NCBI RefSeq assembly: GCF_001613265.1
Contig: NZ_BDCA01000026.1
Location: 1 to 47,379 of the forward strand
DNA: 47,379 nucleotides
Reading direction: 5' to 3'
Origin: Nocardia vermiculata NBRC 100427
Lineage (GTDB): Bacteria > Actinomycetota > Actinomycetes > Mycobacteriales > Mycobacteriaceae
In this document: in pieces, positions 8,420 through 16,236 of the stretch
Position numbering within the stretch: the first letter of the stretch is position 1
How the letters are laid out: the number at the start of each line of letters is the position of its first letter
Translations under genes and position numbers: made by a program
Notes under the pieces: generated by a model
The model's input: the letters and a program-made list of their open reading frames with translations, nothing else
Told to the model about the DNA's origin: nothing
Databases searched by the model: none

Positions 8420-9342
8420 TGGGCGAGCAGCACACGATCGTCGACCCGCTCGGTGGATTGCTGATCGTCGACAAGGCCGGTGGGCAGACCAGTCACGACG
8501 TGGTCGCGAAGTGCCGGAAAATCTTGCGCACCAGAAAGATCGGTCATGCCGGCACCCTGGATCCGATGGCGACCGGGGTGCTGGTGCTCGGGGTCGAGCG
8601 TGCCACCAAGCTGCTCGGACTGCTGAGCCTCACCACGAAGTCCTACGCCGCGACCATCCGGCTGGGCGCGTCCACGGTCACCGACGACGCCGAGGGGGAG
8701 GTCGTGACCACCACGCCCGCCGCCCACCTCGCCGCCGCCGATATCGCCGCCGCGGTGGCCGAGCTCACCGGTGATATCCAGCAGGTGCCCGCGACGGTGA
8801 GTGCGATCAAGGTGAACGGGGAGCGGGCCTATGCTCGCGCTCGCGCCGGTGAGCAGGTCGAACTGGCGGCCCGGCCCGTGACCGTCAGCCGCTTCGACAT
8901 CCTCTCCCGCGACGACATCGACACCGGCACGACGACGTACGTCGACCTCGCCGTCGAAGTGGACTGCTCGTCGGGTACCTATATCCGCGCACTGGCTCGT
9001 GATCTCGGCGCTGCGCTGGGAGTGGGCGGTCACCTGACGGCGTTGCGGCGCACCAGAGTGGGGCCGTTCACTCTGGAGCACGCCCGCACCCTGGAGCAGC
9101 TGGCCGATGCGCCCGGGTTGAATCTCGATATCGATTCCGCTGTGCACCTTGCTTTTCCGGCGCGCGCCATCAGCGACACCGAGAGCGAGTCGCTGCGCGA
9201 CGGGCGCTGGCTCGAACCGGTCGGACTACGCGGCCTGCATGCGGCGACCACGGGCGATGGCAAGGTCATCGCGCTGGTGGAGGAGAAGGGTAAACGCGCC
9301 GCACCGGTGTTCGTGGTCCGCCCACGGGGCCTCATCGACTGA
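8419..9342 (+). CDS. truB: tRNA pseudouridine(55) synthase
   Basis: TruB converts U55 of the tRNA T-loop to pseudouridine. The 307-residue protein has the catalytic motif HAGTLDPMATGVLVLG with the active-site Asp, the DKAGGQTSHDVV motif I near the N-terminus, and VDCSSGTYIRALARDLG. A C-terminal PUA-like RNA-binding part follows. ATG 8419 overlaps the pptT stop, so the two genes are translationally coupled, as in the mycobacterial pptT-truB pair. After the stop there are 189 bases with no gene or clear terminator before the convergent gntR. Confidence 0.97.
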   Translation: MGEQHTIVDPLGGLLIVDKAGGQTSHDVVAKCRKILRTRKIGHAGTLDPMATGVLVLGVERATKLLGLLSLTTKSYAATIRLGASTVTDDAEGEVVTTTPAAHLAAADIAAAVAELTGDIQQVPATVSAIKVNGERAYARARAGEQVELAARPVTVSRFDILSRDDIDTGTTTYVDLAVEVDCSSGTYIRALARDLGAALGVGGHLTALRRTRVGPFTLEHARTLEQLADAPGLNLDIDSAVHLAFPARAISDTESESLRDGRWLEPVGLRGLHAATTGDGKVIALVEEKGKRAAPVFVVRPRGLID

Positions 9343-9531
9343 CCGCCCAGCAGACGCGCGGAGCTCCGGTCACGGGCGGCCGCCCCTCGGCCGGGACCCG
9401 GCACGTTGCGCTCTCCGACTCGGCGCCGCACATCGGTTACTGCATCGAAGGGGTGCTACCGGATTCCACGATGGTCGCCACGCCTGTGCCGGCGGGTGTT
9501 CGCCGCTCTTGTCACGGGGTGCCGCCGATCG

Positions 9532-10218
9532 TTATTCGGTGCCGGGCCCGTCCTGATCGCTCTGTTGATCGCGCAGTCGTTGCACAGCGTCGTGCATGTG
9601 GGCGACCAGGAGCTCGCGGACCTGCTGCGACGGTTTGTCGGCGATCGCCTCGCGCAGGGCGACGTGTTCGCGGACCTGTTCGCCGAGATCGGTGTAGGTG
9701 GTCTGCAGTGCGCCCAGGCACATCCGGGTCTCGATCAGCAGGGTCTGCGCGGCGCGCACCAGACGCGGGCTGTCGGCGCTGCCGACCAGGGCCTGATGGA
9801 AGGCGTGGTCGGCTTCGGTGACGCCGGTGGCATCGTCGGCGGCCGCACAGGAGGCCATCGCGGTGACGGCCGGTTCCAGTGCGTGATAGGCGAGCTCGCG
9901 CCGGCCGTCGAGGATCAGTTCCAGTGCGCCGCCCTCGAGCGCGGTCCGGGCCCGGTAGATATCGGCGACGTCGTCGAGGCTGAGGTCGATGACGAAGATG
10001 CCGCGGTGGCGCACGCTGTGCAGCAGTCCTTCCGAGACGAGCCGCTGCATCGCCTCGCGGACCGGGCCGCGGGAGACGTCGAACTGTGCCGCCAGCTCGG
10101 CCTCCACCAGCTGGCTGCCCGGCTGCACGGTGCCGCGCACGATGGCCGCCCGGAGCCGGTCGGCGATCATCTCGGCCGTGGACTGCCGATTCACGGGTTC
10201 GAATTCAATCACCGACAT
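9532..10218 (-). CDS. GntR-family regulator, FCD type
   Basis: This 228-residue regulator has an N-terminal GntR winged helix (STAEMIADRLRAAIVRGTVQPGSQLVEAELAAQFDVSRGPVREAMQRLVSEGLL) and a C-terminal all-helical FCD ligand domain. Candidate metal/ligand residues are in EADHAFHQALVGS, VREHVALREAI and LLVAHMHDAV. Its ATG overlaps the end of the upstream racemase gene by 14 bases, so it is the last gene of that operon. FCD regulators usually bind short TTGT..ACAA-like palindromes. Such a site (TTGTTGACAA) lies in both divergent promoter regions of this island, so this protein is the likely local repressor. Confidence 0.93.
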   Translation of the reverse strand: MSVIEFEPVNRQSTAEMIADRLRAAIVRGTVQPGSQLVEAELAAQFDVSRGPVREAMQRLVSEGLLHSVRHRGIFVIDLSLDDVADIYRARTALEGGALELILDGRRELAYHALEPAVTAMASCAAADDATGVTEADHAFHQALVGSADSPRLVRAAQTLLIETRMCLGALQTTYTDLGEQVREHVALREAIADKPSQQVRELLVAHMHDAVQRLRDQQSDQDGPGTE

Positions 10219-10945
10219 GAATCGGCCTTTCCGAGAAGAGCGTACCTAGTCGCGGCCCGGACACGGGCGCCACGGCAGACAGGCCCGCCAGTCGCAGCCC
10301 CTGCCAGACGGTGACCTGGTTGGCGGTGAGTACCGGCTTGCCGAGCGCCGATTCCAGTGCGGGCAGCACACGTATCGTATGCATGGCGGTATCGGGGATC
10401 AGCAGTGCCTCGGCCTCGGGGTGGTCGTTGGCCGCGGCCAGGGCCAGTACCTGCGGTCCGGTGAGGGTGCCGACCTCGGCAGCGGTGTCGATCCCGGCGC
10501 TCCCCAGTGAGGTGACCCCGATTCCTGCCGCGGCGAGGAAATCCACGAACAGTGCCGCGACCTCGTCCGGATAGCTCGCGCACACCGCGACCGTGCGCAC
10601 CCCCAGCGCATGGACGGCATCGACGAAGGCGAAGCTGGTGCTGGAGGCGGGGACCCCGCAGTCCAGCGACAGCTGCCGCACCTGTTCACGTGCACCGTCC
10701 GGCCCGTAGACGAAGCTGCCCGAGGTGCACGCCCAGATCACCGCGCGGGGCCGGTGTGGCGCCAGCAGTTCGGCGCCGCGCCGCAGTTTCTCCGGGCTGC
10801 CCAGATCGAGCAGTTCGGGCACGGCGTGCAGATCGGTGCCGTAGATGTGGGCAACCCGCAGGTCCACGCCGAGCCGGGCCGCGGTCCACGGGTAGTCGTC
10901 CTCGGCGGCGTGATCGGGGTAGATGAAACCGACGGTCTGTTCCAC
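10205..10945 (-). CDS. Asp/Glu racemase / maleate isomerase family protein, second copy
   Basis: This 246-residue protein is paralogous to the gene directly upstream; both contain CTSGSF and GKPVLTANQ. The first catalytic Cys is present (IWACTSGSFVYG). At the place of the second Cys (SCTNLP in the partner) this copy reads IPDTAMH, so Cys is replaced by Asp. In this superfamily two Cys give racemase or isomerase activity and one-Cys members include decarboxylases, so the reaction here may differ. GTG 10945 follows TAGGAGG by 4 bases and lies 8 bases after the stop of the first copy. Frames extending further upstream run antisense-like through the partner and are rejected. Confidence 0.88.
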   Translation of the reverse strand: MEQTVGFIYPDHAAEDDYPWTAARLGVDLRVAHIYGTDLHAVPELLDLGSPEKLRRGAELLAPHRPRAVIWACTSGSFVYGPDGAREQVRQLSLDCGVPASSTSFAFVDAVHALGVRTVAVCASYPDEVAALFVDFLAAAGIGVTSLGSAGIDTAAEVGTLTGPQVLALAAANDHPEAEALLIPDTAMHTIRVLPALESALGKPVLTANQVTVWQGLRLAGLSAVAPVSGPRLGTLFSERPIHVGD

Positions 10946-10953
10946 AGCGCCTC

Positions 10954-11694
10954 CTAGAAAACGTTCTGCAACCATTTGCCGGGGCCCATCATGGGCAGTT
11001 TCATCCGCCCCAGACACGCCCACATGGTCAACTGATTCGCGGTCAGTACCGGTTTGCCCAGCAGCTGTTCGAGCGGTTCGATCAGGTCGTAGGTCGGCAG
11101 ATTGGTGCAGCTGACGAACAGCGCCTGCGCGCGGGGATCGTCGGCGGCCATGATGCGCTCGGCGATGGTGCGATAGCTGACCTTCCAGATCCCGCCACCC
11201 AGGCCCAGGTGGTTCGACCGCACCACCTCGCATCCGGCCTCGTCCAGGAATTCGTGCAGCTTGCCCGTGAGCAGCTCGTCGTAGGGCGTGATCACCGACA
11301 GCCGGGTCAGGTCCAGCCGGCGCGTCGCCTCGATCAGGGCGCCGGAGGTGGTGACCGCGTCCCGGGCGCCGGCCCGGCAGATGGTGTCGCACAGCGAGCG
11401 CTCGTAGGCCAGCCCCTTGATGAAACTGCCGGATGTGCACAGATAGGCGATCACCTCCGGTTCCACTTGCAACACGTTACGCGTGGCTGCGGTGAGATGC
11501 GTTGCGTCCGAGACCAGTTCGGCCATTTCCAGCGACACCGGCACCGGTTCGTAGGGGGTGCGCGCCAGGTGCAGGCTCACCTCGAGTGGCGCCCAGCGCC
11601 ACAGTTCCCGTTCGAGTGCCAGGTCGAACGGCGCGATGATCCCGATGCCCCGTTGCGCGACGGGACCATCCAGCTCGGGAAAATTCAGATCCAC
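10954..11694 (-). CDS. Asp/Glu racemase / maleate isomerase family protein, first copy
   Basis: This 246-residue protein of the Asp/Glu/hydantoin racemase superfamily is closest in pattern to maleate cis-trans isomerases and arylmalonate decarboxylases. Both catalytic cysteines are seen: YLCTSGSFIKG and FVSCTNLPTYD. Such enzymes act by Cys-mediated acid-base chemistry on dicarboxylates or alpha-substituted acids. GTG 11694 is preferred because GAGAGGGG lies just before it. A longer TTG start at 11748 would lie inside the operator and promoter. It heads the operon racemase 1, racemase 2, gntR. Confidence 0.9.
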   Translation of the reverse strand: MDLNFPELDGPVAQRGIGIIAPFDLALERELWRWAPLEVSLHLARTPYEPVPVSLEMAELVSDATHLTAATRNVLQVEPEVIAYLCTSGSFIKGLAYERSLCDTICRAGARDAVTTSGALIEATRRLDLTRLSVITPYDELLTGKLHEFLDEAGCEVVRSNHLGLGGGIWKVSYRTIAERIMAADDPRAQALFVSCTNLPTYDLIEPLEQLLGKPVLTANQLTMWACLGRMKLPMMGPGKWLQNVF

Positions 11695-11738
11695 GGGGCC
11701 CCTCTCGCGTTTGCGAACGTCCTCCGCGCACAATCGGA

Positions 11739-11775
11739 TTGTTGACAAGCATACGATGGCTTTTTAGCCTGTCAA
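11739..11775. promoter_or_regulatory. Divergent promoters with operator TTGTTGACAA (site 1)
   Basis: On the + strand TTGACA (11742-11747), 17 bases, TAGCCT (11765-11770) would start transcription at the ATG 11777, making the dehydrogenase leaderless. On the - strand TTGACA (11775-11770), 16 bases, TATGCT (11753-11748) points to the racemase genes. The palindrome TTGTTGACAA (11739-11748) covers the + strand -35 and touches the - strand -10. The 14-base string CGGATTGTTGACAA (11735-11748) is repeated exactly at 16159-16172. Confidence 0.75.
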
Positions 11776-11776
11776 T

Positions 11777-12742
11777 ATGAAAGCGGGCCCAGTTGTCACC
11801 GTCCTGCACGACGGCACCGAGCCCGACGCGGATTCTCTGCGTCCGGTGCTGGAGCAGGCCACCGTCCGTTCCGTGGACGGCGCGGGCCTGGCAGGCGCGC
11901 TGCCGGGTGCCGAAGCGCTGTTCGTCTACGACTTCCAGAGCACCGCTGTCCCCGCCGCCTGGCCGCACGCCGACAGCCTGCGCTGGGTCCACGTCGGCGG
12001 CACCGGCGTGGACGCGGTGATGTTCGACGACCTGATCGCCAGCGATGTCGAGGTCACCAACACCCGCGGCCTGTTCGACCGGCCCATCGCCGAATACGTG
12101 CTGGCCCAGATACTCAACTTCGCCAAGGATCTGCCCGGATCGATCCGGCTGCAGCTCGACCACCAATGGGAACACCGTGAGTCCGAGCGCATCGCGGGCG
12201 CCTCCGCGCTGGTGGTGGGTACCGGGTCCATCGGCCGCGCCATCGCGCGGTTGTTGACCGCCGTCGGGATGCGGGTGCACGGACTGGGGCGCAGCCCGCG
12301 CGAAGACGACCCCGACTTCGGTACGGTGACAACGGATCTGCATGCCGAGCTCCCCGCGGCGGACTACGTCGTCTGTGTCACCCCGCTCACTCCGCAGACG
12401 CGGCACATGTTCGATGCGAGCGCGTTCGCGGCGATGAAACCGCATGCGCGGTTCGTCAACGTCGGCCGCGGGGAGTCGGTGGTCACCGACGACCTGGTCG
12501 ACGCGCTGCGCAGCGGCGCGGTGGCCGGCGCGGCCCTGGACGTGGTCGATCCCGAGCCACTGCCCGCCGGGCATCCGCTGTGGGATCTGCCCAATGTTGT
12601 TCTCACCCCGCACAACAGCGGTGACTTCATCGGCTGGCGGCCGGAGATCGTCGCCGCGTTCACCGACAATTTCCAGCGTTGGATCACCGGTCGGCCGTTA
12701 CAGAATGTGGTCGACAAGAAGCTGGGTTACGTACCGAGCTGA
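11777..12742 (+). CDS. D-isomer-specific 2-hydroxyacid dehydrogenase
   Basis: This 321-residue NAD(P)-dependent dehydrogenase interconverts 2-hydroxy and 2-oxo acids. The Rossmann motif is VVGTGSIGRAIARLL. The catalytic Arg is in NVGRGESVV, the Glu in VDPEPLPAGHPLW and the His in LTPHNSG. It belongs to the GhrA/SerA-like branch. Substrate is not predictable. There is no Shine-Dalgarno sequence before ATG 11777, and a TAGCCT -10 ends 6 bases before it, so the mRNA is probably leaderless. The amidase gene follows 12 bases after the stop, which indicates a two-gene operon opposite the racemase operon. Confidence 0.92.
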   Translation: MKAGPVVTVLHDGTEPDADSLRPVLEQATVRSVDGAGLAGALPGAEALFVYDFQSTAVPAAWPHADSLRWVHVGGTGVDAVMFDDLIASDVEVTNTRGLFDRPIAEYVLAQILNFAKDLPGSIRLQLDHQWEHRESERIAGASALVVGTGSIGRAIARLLTAVGMRVHGLGRSPREDDPDFGTVTTDLHAELPAADYVVCVTPLTPQTRHMFDASAFAAMKPHARFVNVGRGESVVTDDLVDALRSGAVAGAALDVVDPEPLPAGHPLWDLPNVVLTPHNSGDFIGWRPEIVAAFTDNFQRWITGRPLQNVVDKKLGYVPS

Positions 12743-12754
12743 AGGGAGTCACCG

Positions 12755-14158
12755 ATGGCCCACCCCGAATCCGGGACCGACCCCGCGGCGATGACGGCGG
12801 CCGAGTTGGCCGCCGCCTATTCGGCGGGCGTGTTGTCCCCTGTCGAGGCCACCCAGGCCGCGCTGGATGCGATCGCCGCCCGCGACGACGTCCTGGGCGC
12901 CTACTGTCTCGTCGACCCGGAGCGGGCGATGGTGCAGGCCAAGGAATCCGAGACCCGCTGGCACAGTGGTCACGCGCAAGGACTGCTCGACGGTGTCCCC
13001 GTCTCGATCAAGGATGTCTTCCTCACCGAGGGCTGGCCGACACTACGCGGATCGACCTCGATCCAGCCCGACGGTCCGTGGCCGGTGGACAGTCCCGCGA
13101 CCGCACGCCTGCGCGAGGACGGCCTGGTCTTCCTCGGCAAGACCACCACGCCCGAGCTGGCGTGGAAGGCCACCACCGACAGCGCACTGACCGGGATCAC
13201 CCGCAACCCGATCGACCCGGCCAAGACCTCGGGCGGTTCCTCGGGCGGTGCGGCGGTCGCGGTGGCCGCCGGGATGGGCCCGGTGTCGATCGGCACCGAC
13301 GGCGGTGGCAGTGTGCGCATTCCGGCATCGTTCTGCGGTGTGGTCGGGTTCAAACCCACCCACGGCCGAATCCCGCTCTATCCGGCCAGTCCGTTCGGGC
13401 CGCTGGCGCATGCGGGACCGTTCGCGCGCACGGTGGAGGATGTGGCGCTGCTGATGGATATCCTGTCGCTGCCCGATCCGCGTGACCCCACGGCGGGGGC
13501 TCCGCCGCTGACGGCGTTCCGTGGTGCGCTCGCACGCGAGGTTCGCGGCGCGACCGTCGCCTACTCGCCGGATCTGGGATTCGCCGAGGTCGATCCGGAA
13601 ATCGCCGCAGTGGTCGCGGCGGCGGTCCGCAAGCTCGACGCGGCCGGACTGCGGGTGGTCGAGGCCGACCCGGGCTTCGCCGACCCCCGCGACGCGTTCG
13701 AGCAGATGTGGGCGGCCGGCGCGGCGACCCTGCTGTCCGGCTTCCCGGACGGCGCACGGGATCGGGTCGATCCCGGTCTGGGCCGCATGTGGGATCGCGG
13801 ACTCGAACTCGGTGCGGTCGACTATCTGCAGGCCCGCGCGGTCGCGGCCGAGATCGGCATCATCATGGGTGCCTTCCACGCCGCCCACGATGTACTCGTC
13901 ACCCCGACGATGCCGATCACCGCCTTCGAGGCGGGGCACGACGTTCCTCCGGGCAGCTCGATGGACAGCTGGCCGCAGTGGACCCCGTTCACTTATCCGT
14001 TCAACCTCACCCAGCAGCCCGCCATCAGCATCCCGGCCGGGGTCACGTCCTCGGGCATGCCGGTGGGGCTGCAGATCGTCGGCGCCCGGCATTCCGACGA
14101 ATTCGTGCTGGCGCTGGCTCGTTTCGCGGAACTCGTCCTGGCGGACACGGCAGCGTAG
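12755..14158 (+). CDS. Amidase-signature family amidase
   Basis: This 467-residue enzyme of the amidase-signature family hydrolyses an amide bond with a Ser-cisSer-Lys triad. By motif these are Lys86 (PVSIKDVF), Ser162 (TSGGSSGG) and Ser186 (DGGGSVRIPAS). The start ATG 12755 has GAAGGGAG 7-8 bases upstream. Family members act on many amides (acylamides, aryl amides, malonamate- or maleamate-like acids). In this island it could release ammonia or split an amide before the dicarboxylate steps, but the substrate is unknown. It converges on the DUF3830 gene, with a strong hairpin between. Confidence 0.93.
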   Translation: MAHPESGTDPAAMTAAELAAAYSAGVLSPVEATQAALDAIAARDDVLGAYCLVDPERAMVQAKESETRWHSGHAQGLLDGVPVSIKDVFLTEGWPTLRGSTSIQPDGPWPVDSPATARLREDGLVFLGKTTTPELAWKATTDSALTGITRNPIDPAKTSGGSSGGAAVAVAAGMGPVSIGTDGGGSVRIPASFCGVVGFKPTHGRIPLYPASPFGPLAHAGPFARTVEDVALLMDILSLPDPRDPTAGAPPLTAFRGALAREVRGATVAYSPDLGFAEVDPEIAAVVAAAVRKLDAAGLRVVEADPGFADPRDAFEQMWAAGAATLLSGFPDGARDRVDPGLGRMWDRGLELGAVDYLQARAVAAEIGIIMGAFHAAHDVLVTPTMPITAFEAGHDVPPGSSMDSWPQWTPFTYPFNLTQQPAISIPAGVTSSGMPVGLQIVGARHSDEFVLALARFAELVLADTAA

Positions 14159-14273
14159 CTACGGAGTGTGGCCGGCGCGCCGTGTGCTCCGGCGCCGGCG
14201 TGCGAAGCGATGCGGTGGGCGCGTCGGTGGATCGGGATGAGCGTGAGCGACGCCGGACGTGCCCTGGCACCCG

Positions 14274-14308
14274 CGAGAGGCCCGGACCTCGGTGGTCCGG
14301 GCCTCTCG
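14274..14308. terminator. Bidirectional terminator hairpin
   Basis: The arms 14274-14288 and 14294-14308 pair perfectly over 15 bases (CGAGAGGCCCGGACC with its complement) around the loop TCGGT. It sits between the converging amidase and DUF3830 genes, so it can end both transcripts. No T-run follows. Confidence 0.8.
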
Positions 14309-14342
14309 GTCGTTCAGGGCCGAGCGTCGCTGCGGCCCGAGT

Positions 14343-14843
14343 TCACTCCGCTTCTCGGGTGAACGACAGGGTTTCGCCTTCCACGCCACGCAGCCACAGG
14401 GTGTTGCACGCTGCCGCCAGTTCGGGCAGCCCTTCGGTGACGGTGGCGAACACATTGCCGGGAACCCAGCCCATGTCACCGTTGATCAGCAGGTTGTTGC
14501 GGTCGTAGAACAGGGCCAGGTCGGTGGCCCCTTGTGCGTCGTGGGCGGCCGAGCCCGGGTCGTAGCCGTAGGCCGGATTGCCGATCTCCCACGGCTCGAA
14601 ATCGAACAGGCACACATCGCCGGGAATCGGTGTGACGGTGGGGTTCTCGCGATGCGGCGCGGCGGTGATCCGCGGGACCAGGGTGTACACCTCGTTGCGG
14701 GCGTACTTGGCGTGGAAGGCATCCCCCTCCTGCGGGAGGGCGTCCCACACCGCGGCGCAGGTGTGCGGTGCCTGCTCGTCGAGCAGCCGCGCGCGAGCCC
14801 GCACGCCGGCCTTGGTCAGGGTGATGATGATGTATCGCGCCAT
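14343..14843 (-). CDS. DUF3830 family protein
   Basis: This 166-residue protein matches the DUF3830 pattern: RYIIITLTKAGVRARARLLDEQAP, AAVWDALP, GDAFHAKYARNEVYTLVP, then PGDVCLFDFEPWEIGNPAYGYD and DLALFYDRNNLLI. DUF3830 proteins are thought to have a cyclophilin-like beta-barrel fold and are often found next to racemase-family and amidase genes, as here. No biochemical role is established. It has no signal peptide. It follows the transaminase by 14 bases on the same strand and is probably co-transcribed. Candidate roles are substrate binding or an unrecognised enzyme step. Confidence 0.85.
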   Translation of the reverse strand: MARYIIITLTKAGVRARARLLDEQAPHTCAAVWDALPQEGDAFHAKYARNEVYTLVPRITAAPHRENPTVTPIPGDVCLFDFEPWEIGNPAYGYDPGSAAHDAQGATDLALFYDRNNLLINGDMGWVPGNVFATVTEGLPELAAACNTLWLRGVEGETLSFTREAE

Positions 14844-14857
14844 CGAATATCTCCGCT

Positions 14858-16099
14858 CTACAGTTCGTCGAGTACGCGTGCCCAGATGGCCAGCGCCTCG
14901 TCGATCTGGTCGGAGCTCACGATCAGCGGTGGGATCATGCGGACCACATTGCTGTAGGCGCCACAGGTCAGCAGCAGCAGACCGTGCCGGGCCGCCGCCT
15001 GCTGGGCCGCCGCGGCGGTAGCGGAATCGGGCTCACCGGTCGCGGTGGTGAATTCGGAGCCCACCAGCAATCCGAGACCACGCACATCGCCGATCTGCTT
15101 GGTCGCGCCCGCACGTACCCCGGCGAGCAGCTGCTCACCCCGGGTAGCGGCATTGTCCACCAGCCCTTCGGATTCGATGACGTCGATCGTCGCGACGGCA
15201 GCCGCGCAGGCGACCGCGTTCCCGCCGTAGGTTCCGCCCTGCGAGCCCGGCCAGGCCTTGGCCATCAGCTCACTCGGCGCGGCGATGCCCGAGAGCGGGA
15301 AGCCGCTGGCCAACCCCTTGGCGATGGTGATGATGTCGGGCCGCACGTCGAAGTGCTGGTGGCCGAAGAACTTTCCGGTGCGCCCGAATCCGGTCTGGAT
15401 CTCGTCCATCACCAGCAGGATGCCGTGCCGGTCCGCTCGCTCGCGCAAGCCCTGGAAGAACCGGGTGTTCCCCGGAATGTAGCCGCCCTCCCCGAGTACC
15501 GGCTCGACGATGAACGCGGCCGTCTCCTGTGGGGCGGTGAGGGTGGTCAGGATGTAGTCGAGCTCGCGCAGTGCGAAGTCGGTGGCTGCCTCTTCGCTCC
15601 AGCCGTAGCGGTAGGCGGTCGGGAACGGTGCCACGTGCACGCCGCTCATCAGCGGGCTGAAGCCGGCCGAGAAGCGGGTGCCCGAGGTGGTCATGCTGGC
15701 GGTGGCCACGGTGCGCCCGTGGAATCCGCCGTGGAACACGATGACGTTCGGGCGCCCGGTCGCCTGCCGTGACAACCGCAGCGCCGCCTCCACCGCTTCG
15801 CTGCCGGAGTTGGCGAAGAACACCGAATCCAGATGTTCGGGAAGAACATCGGCGAGCCGCTCGGTGAGCCGCAGCAGCGGCTGATGCATGACGGTCGTGT
15901 ACTGGCCGTGGATCAGACTGCCGATCTGTTCGCGCGCCGCCTCGACCACCCGCGGATGGCAGTGGCCGGTGCTGGTGACCCCGATCCCTGCGGTGAAGTC
16001 CAGATACCGGCGCCCGTCGGTGCCGTACAGGTAGCAGCCCTCGCCGTGGTCGACGGTGACCGGCGTGGCCTGGCGCAGGACGGGGGAAAGTGCAGTCAT
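14858..16099 (-). CDS. Class III PLP-dependent aminotransferase (GabT-like)
   Basis: This 413-residue class III omega-aminotransferase contains the PLP-binding SGSEAVEAALRLSRQATGRPNVI, HGGFHGRT, the cofactor Asp in LLVMDEIQTGFGRTG (about 232) and the Schiff-base Lys261 in ITIAKGLASGFPLSG. The family moves amino groups from GABA, beta-alanine, diaminobutyrate or similar omega-amines to 2-oxoglutarate or pyruvate. ATG 16099 has GGGAGG 8 bases upstream. It is divergent from a semialdehyde-type dehydrogenase, the usual partner that oxidises the product aldehyde. The exact amine is unknown. Confidence 0.93.
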   Translation of the reverse strand: MTALSPVLRQATPVTVDHGEGCYLYGTDGRRYLDFTAGIGVTSTGHCHPRVVEAAREQIGSLIHGQYTTVMHQPLLRLTERLADVLPEHLDSVFFANSGSEAVEAALRLSRQATGRPNVIVFHGGFHGRTVATASMTTSGTRFSAGFSPLMSGVHVAPFPTAYRYGWSEEAATDFALRELDYILTTLTAPQETAAFIVEPVLGEGGYIPGNTRFFQGLRERADRHGILLVMDEIQTGFGRTGKFFGHQHFDVRPDIITIAKGLASGFPLSGIAAPSELMAKAWPGSQGGTYGGNAVACAAAVATIDVIESEGLVDNAATRGEQLLAGVRAGATKQIGDVRGLGLLVGSEFTTATGEPDSATAAAAQQAAARHGLLLLTCGAYSNVVRMIPPLIVSSDQIDEALAIWARVLDEL

Positions 16100-16150
16100 G
16101 AGATCCGCCTCCCGGTGACAGAGTTCGGGGCGCGTCTACGACCCGATTTT

Positions 16151-16182
16151 CGTATTGTCGGATTGTTGACAATACGTATAAC
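16151..16182. promoter_or_regulatory. Operator and promoter of the dehydrogenase operon (site 2)
   Basis: CGTATTGTC (16151-16159) and GACAATACG (16168-16176) form a perfect 9-base inverted repeat with an 8-base spacer. Inside it lies TTGTTGACAA (16163-16172), within the 14-base string that is identical at site 1. A + strand promoter fits TTGTCG (16155-16160), 16 bases, TATAAC (16177-16182), so a bound repressor would sit between -35 and -10. The site lies between the divergent transaminase and aldehyde dehydrogenase genes. Confidence 0.7.
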
Positions 16183-16236
16183 ATGGCCGCGACGGTGACG
16201 GCAATGACAACGCTGATCTGATGTGAGGAGCGAGTG

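Noticed and set aside
9406..10314. 302-codon + strand frame over the GntR gene
   Set aside because: The opposite strand gives a clear GntR/FCD protein. This frame is low-complexity antisense translation.
10946..11440. Upstream extension of the second racemase frame through the first racemase gene
   Set aside because: The extended part is out of frame with the first racemase and has no homology. A good ribosome site marks GTG 10945.
11477..12613. 378-codon - strand frame over the 2-hydroxyacid dehydrogenase
   Set aside because: Antisense shadow. The + strand has all Rossmann and catalytic motifs.
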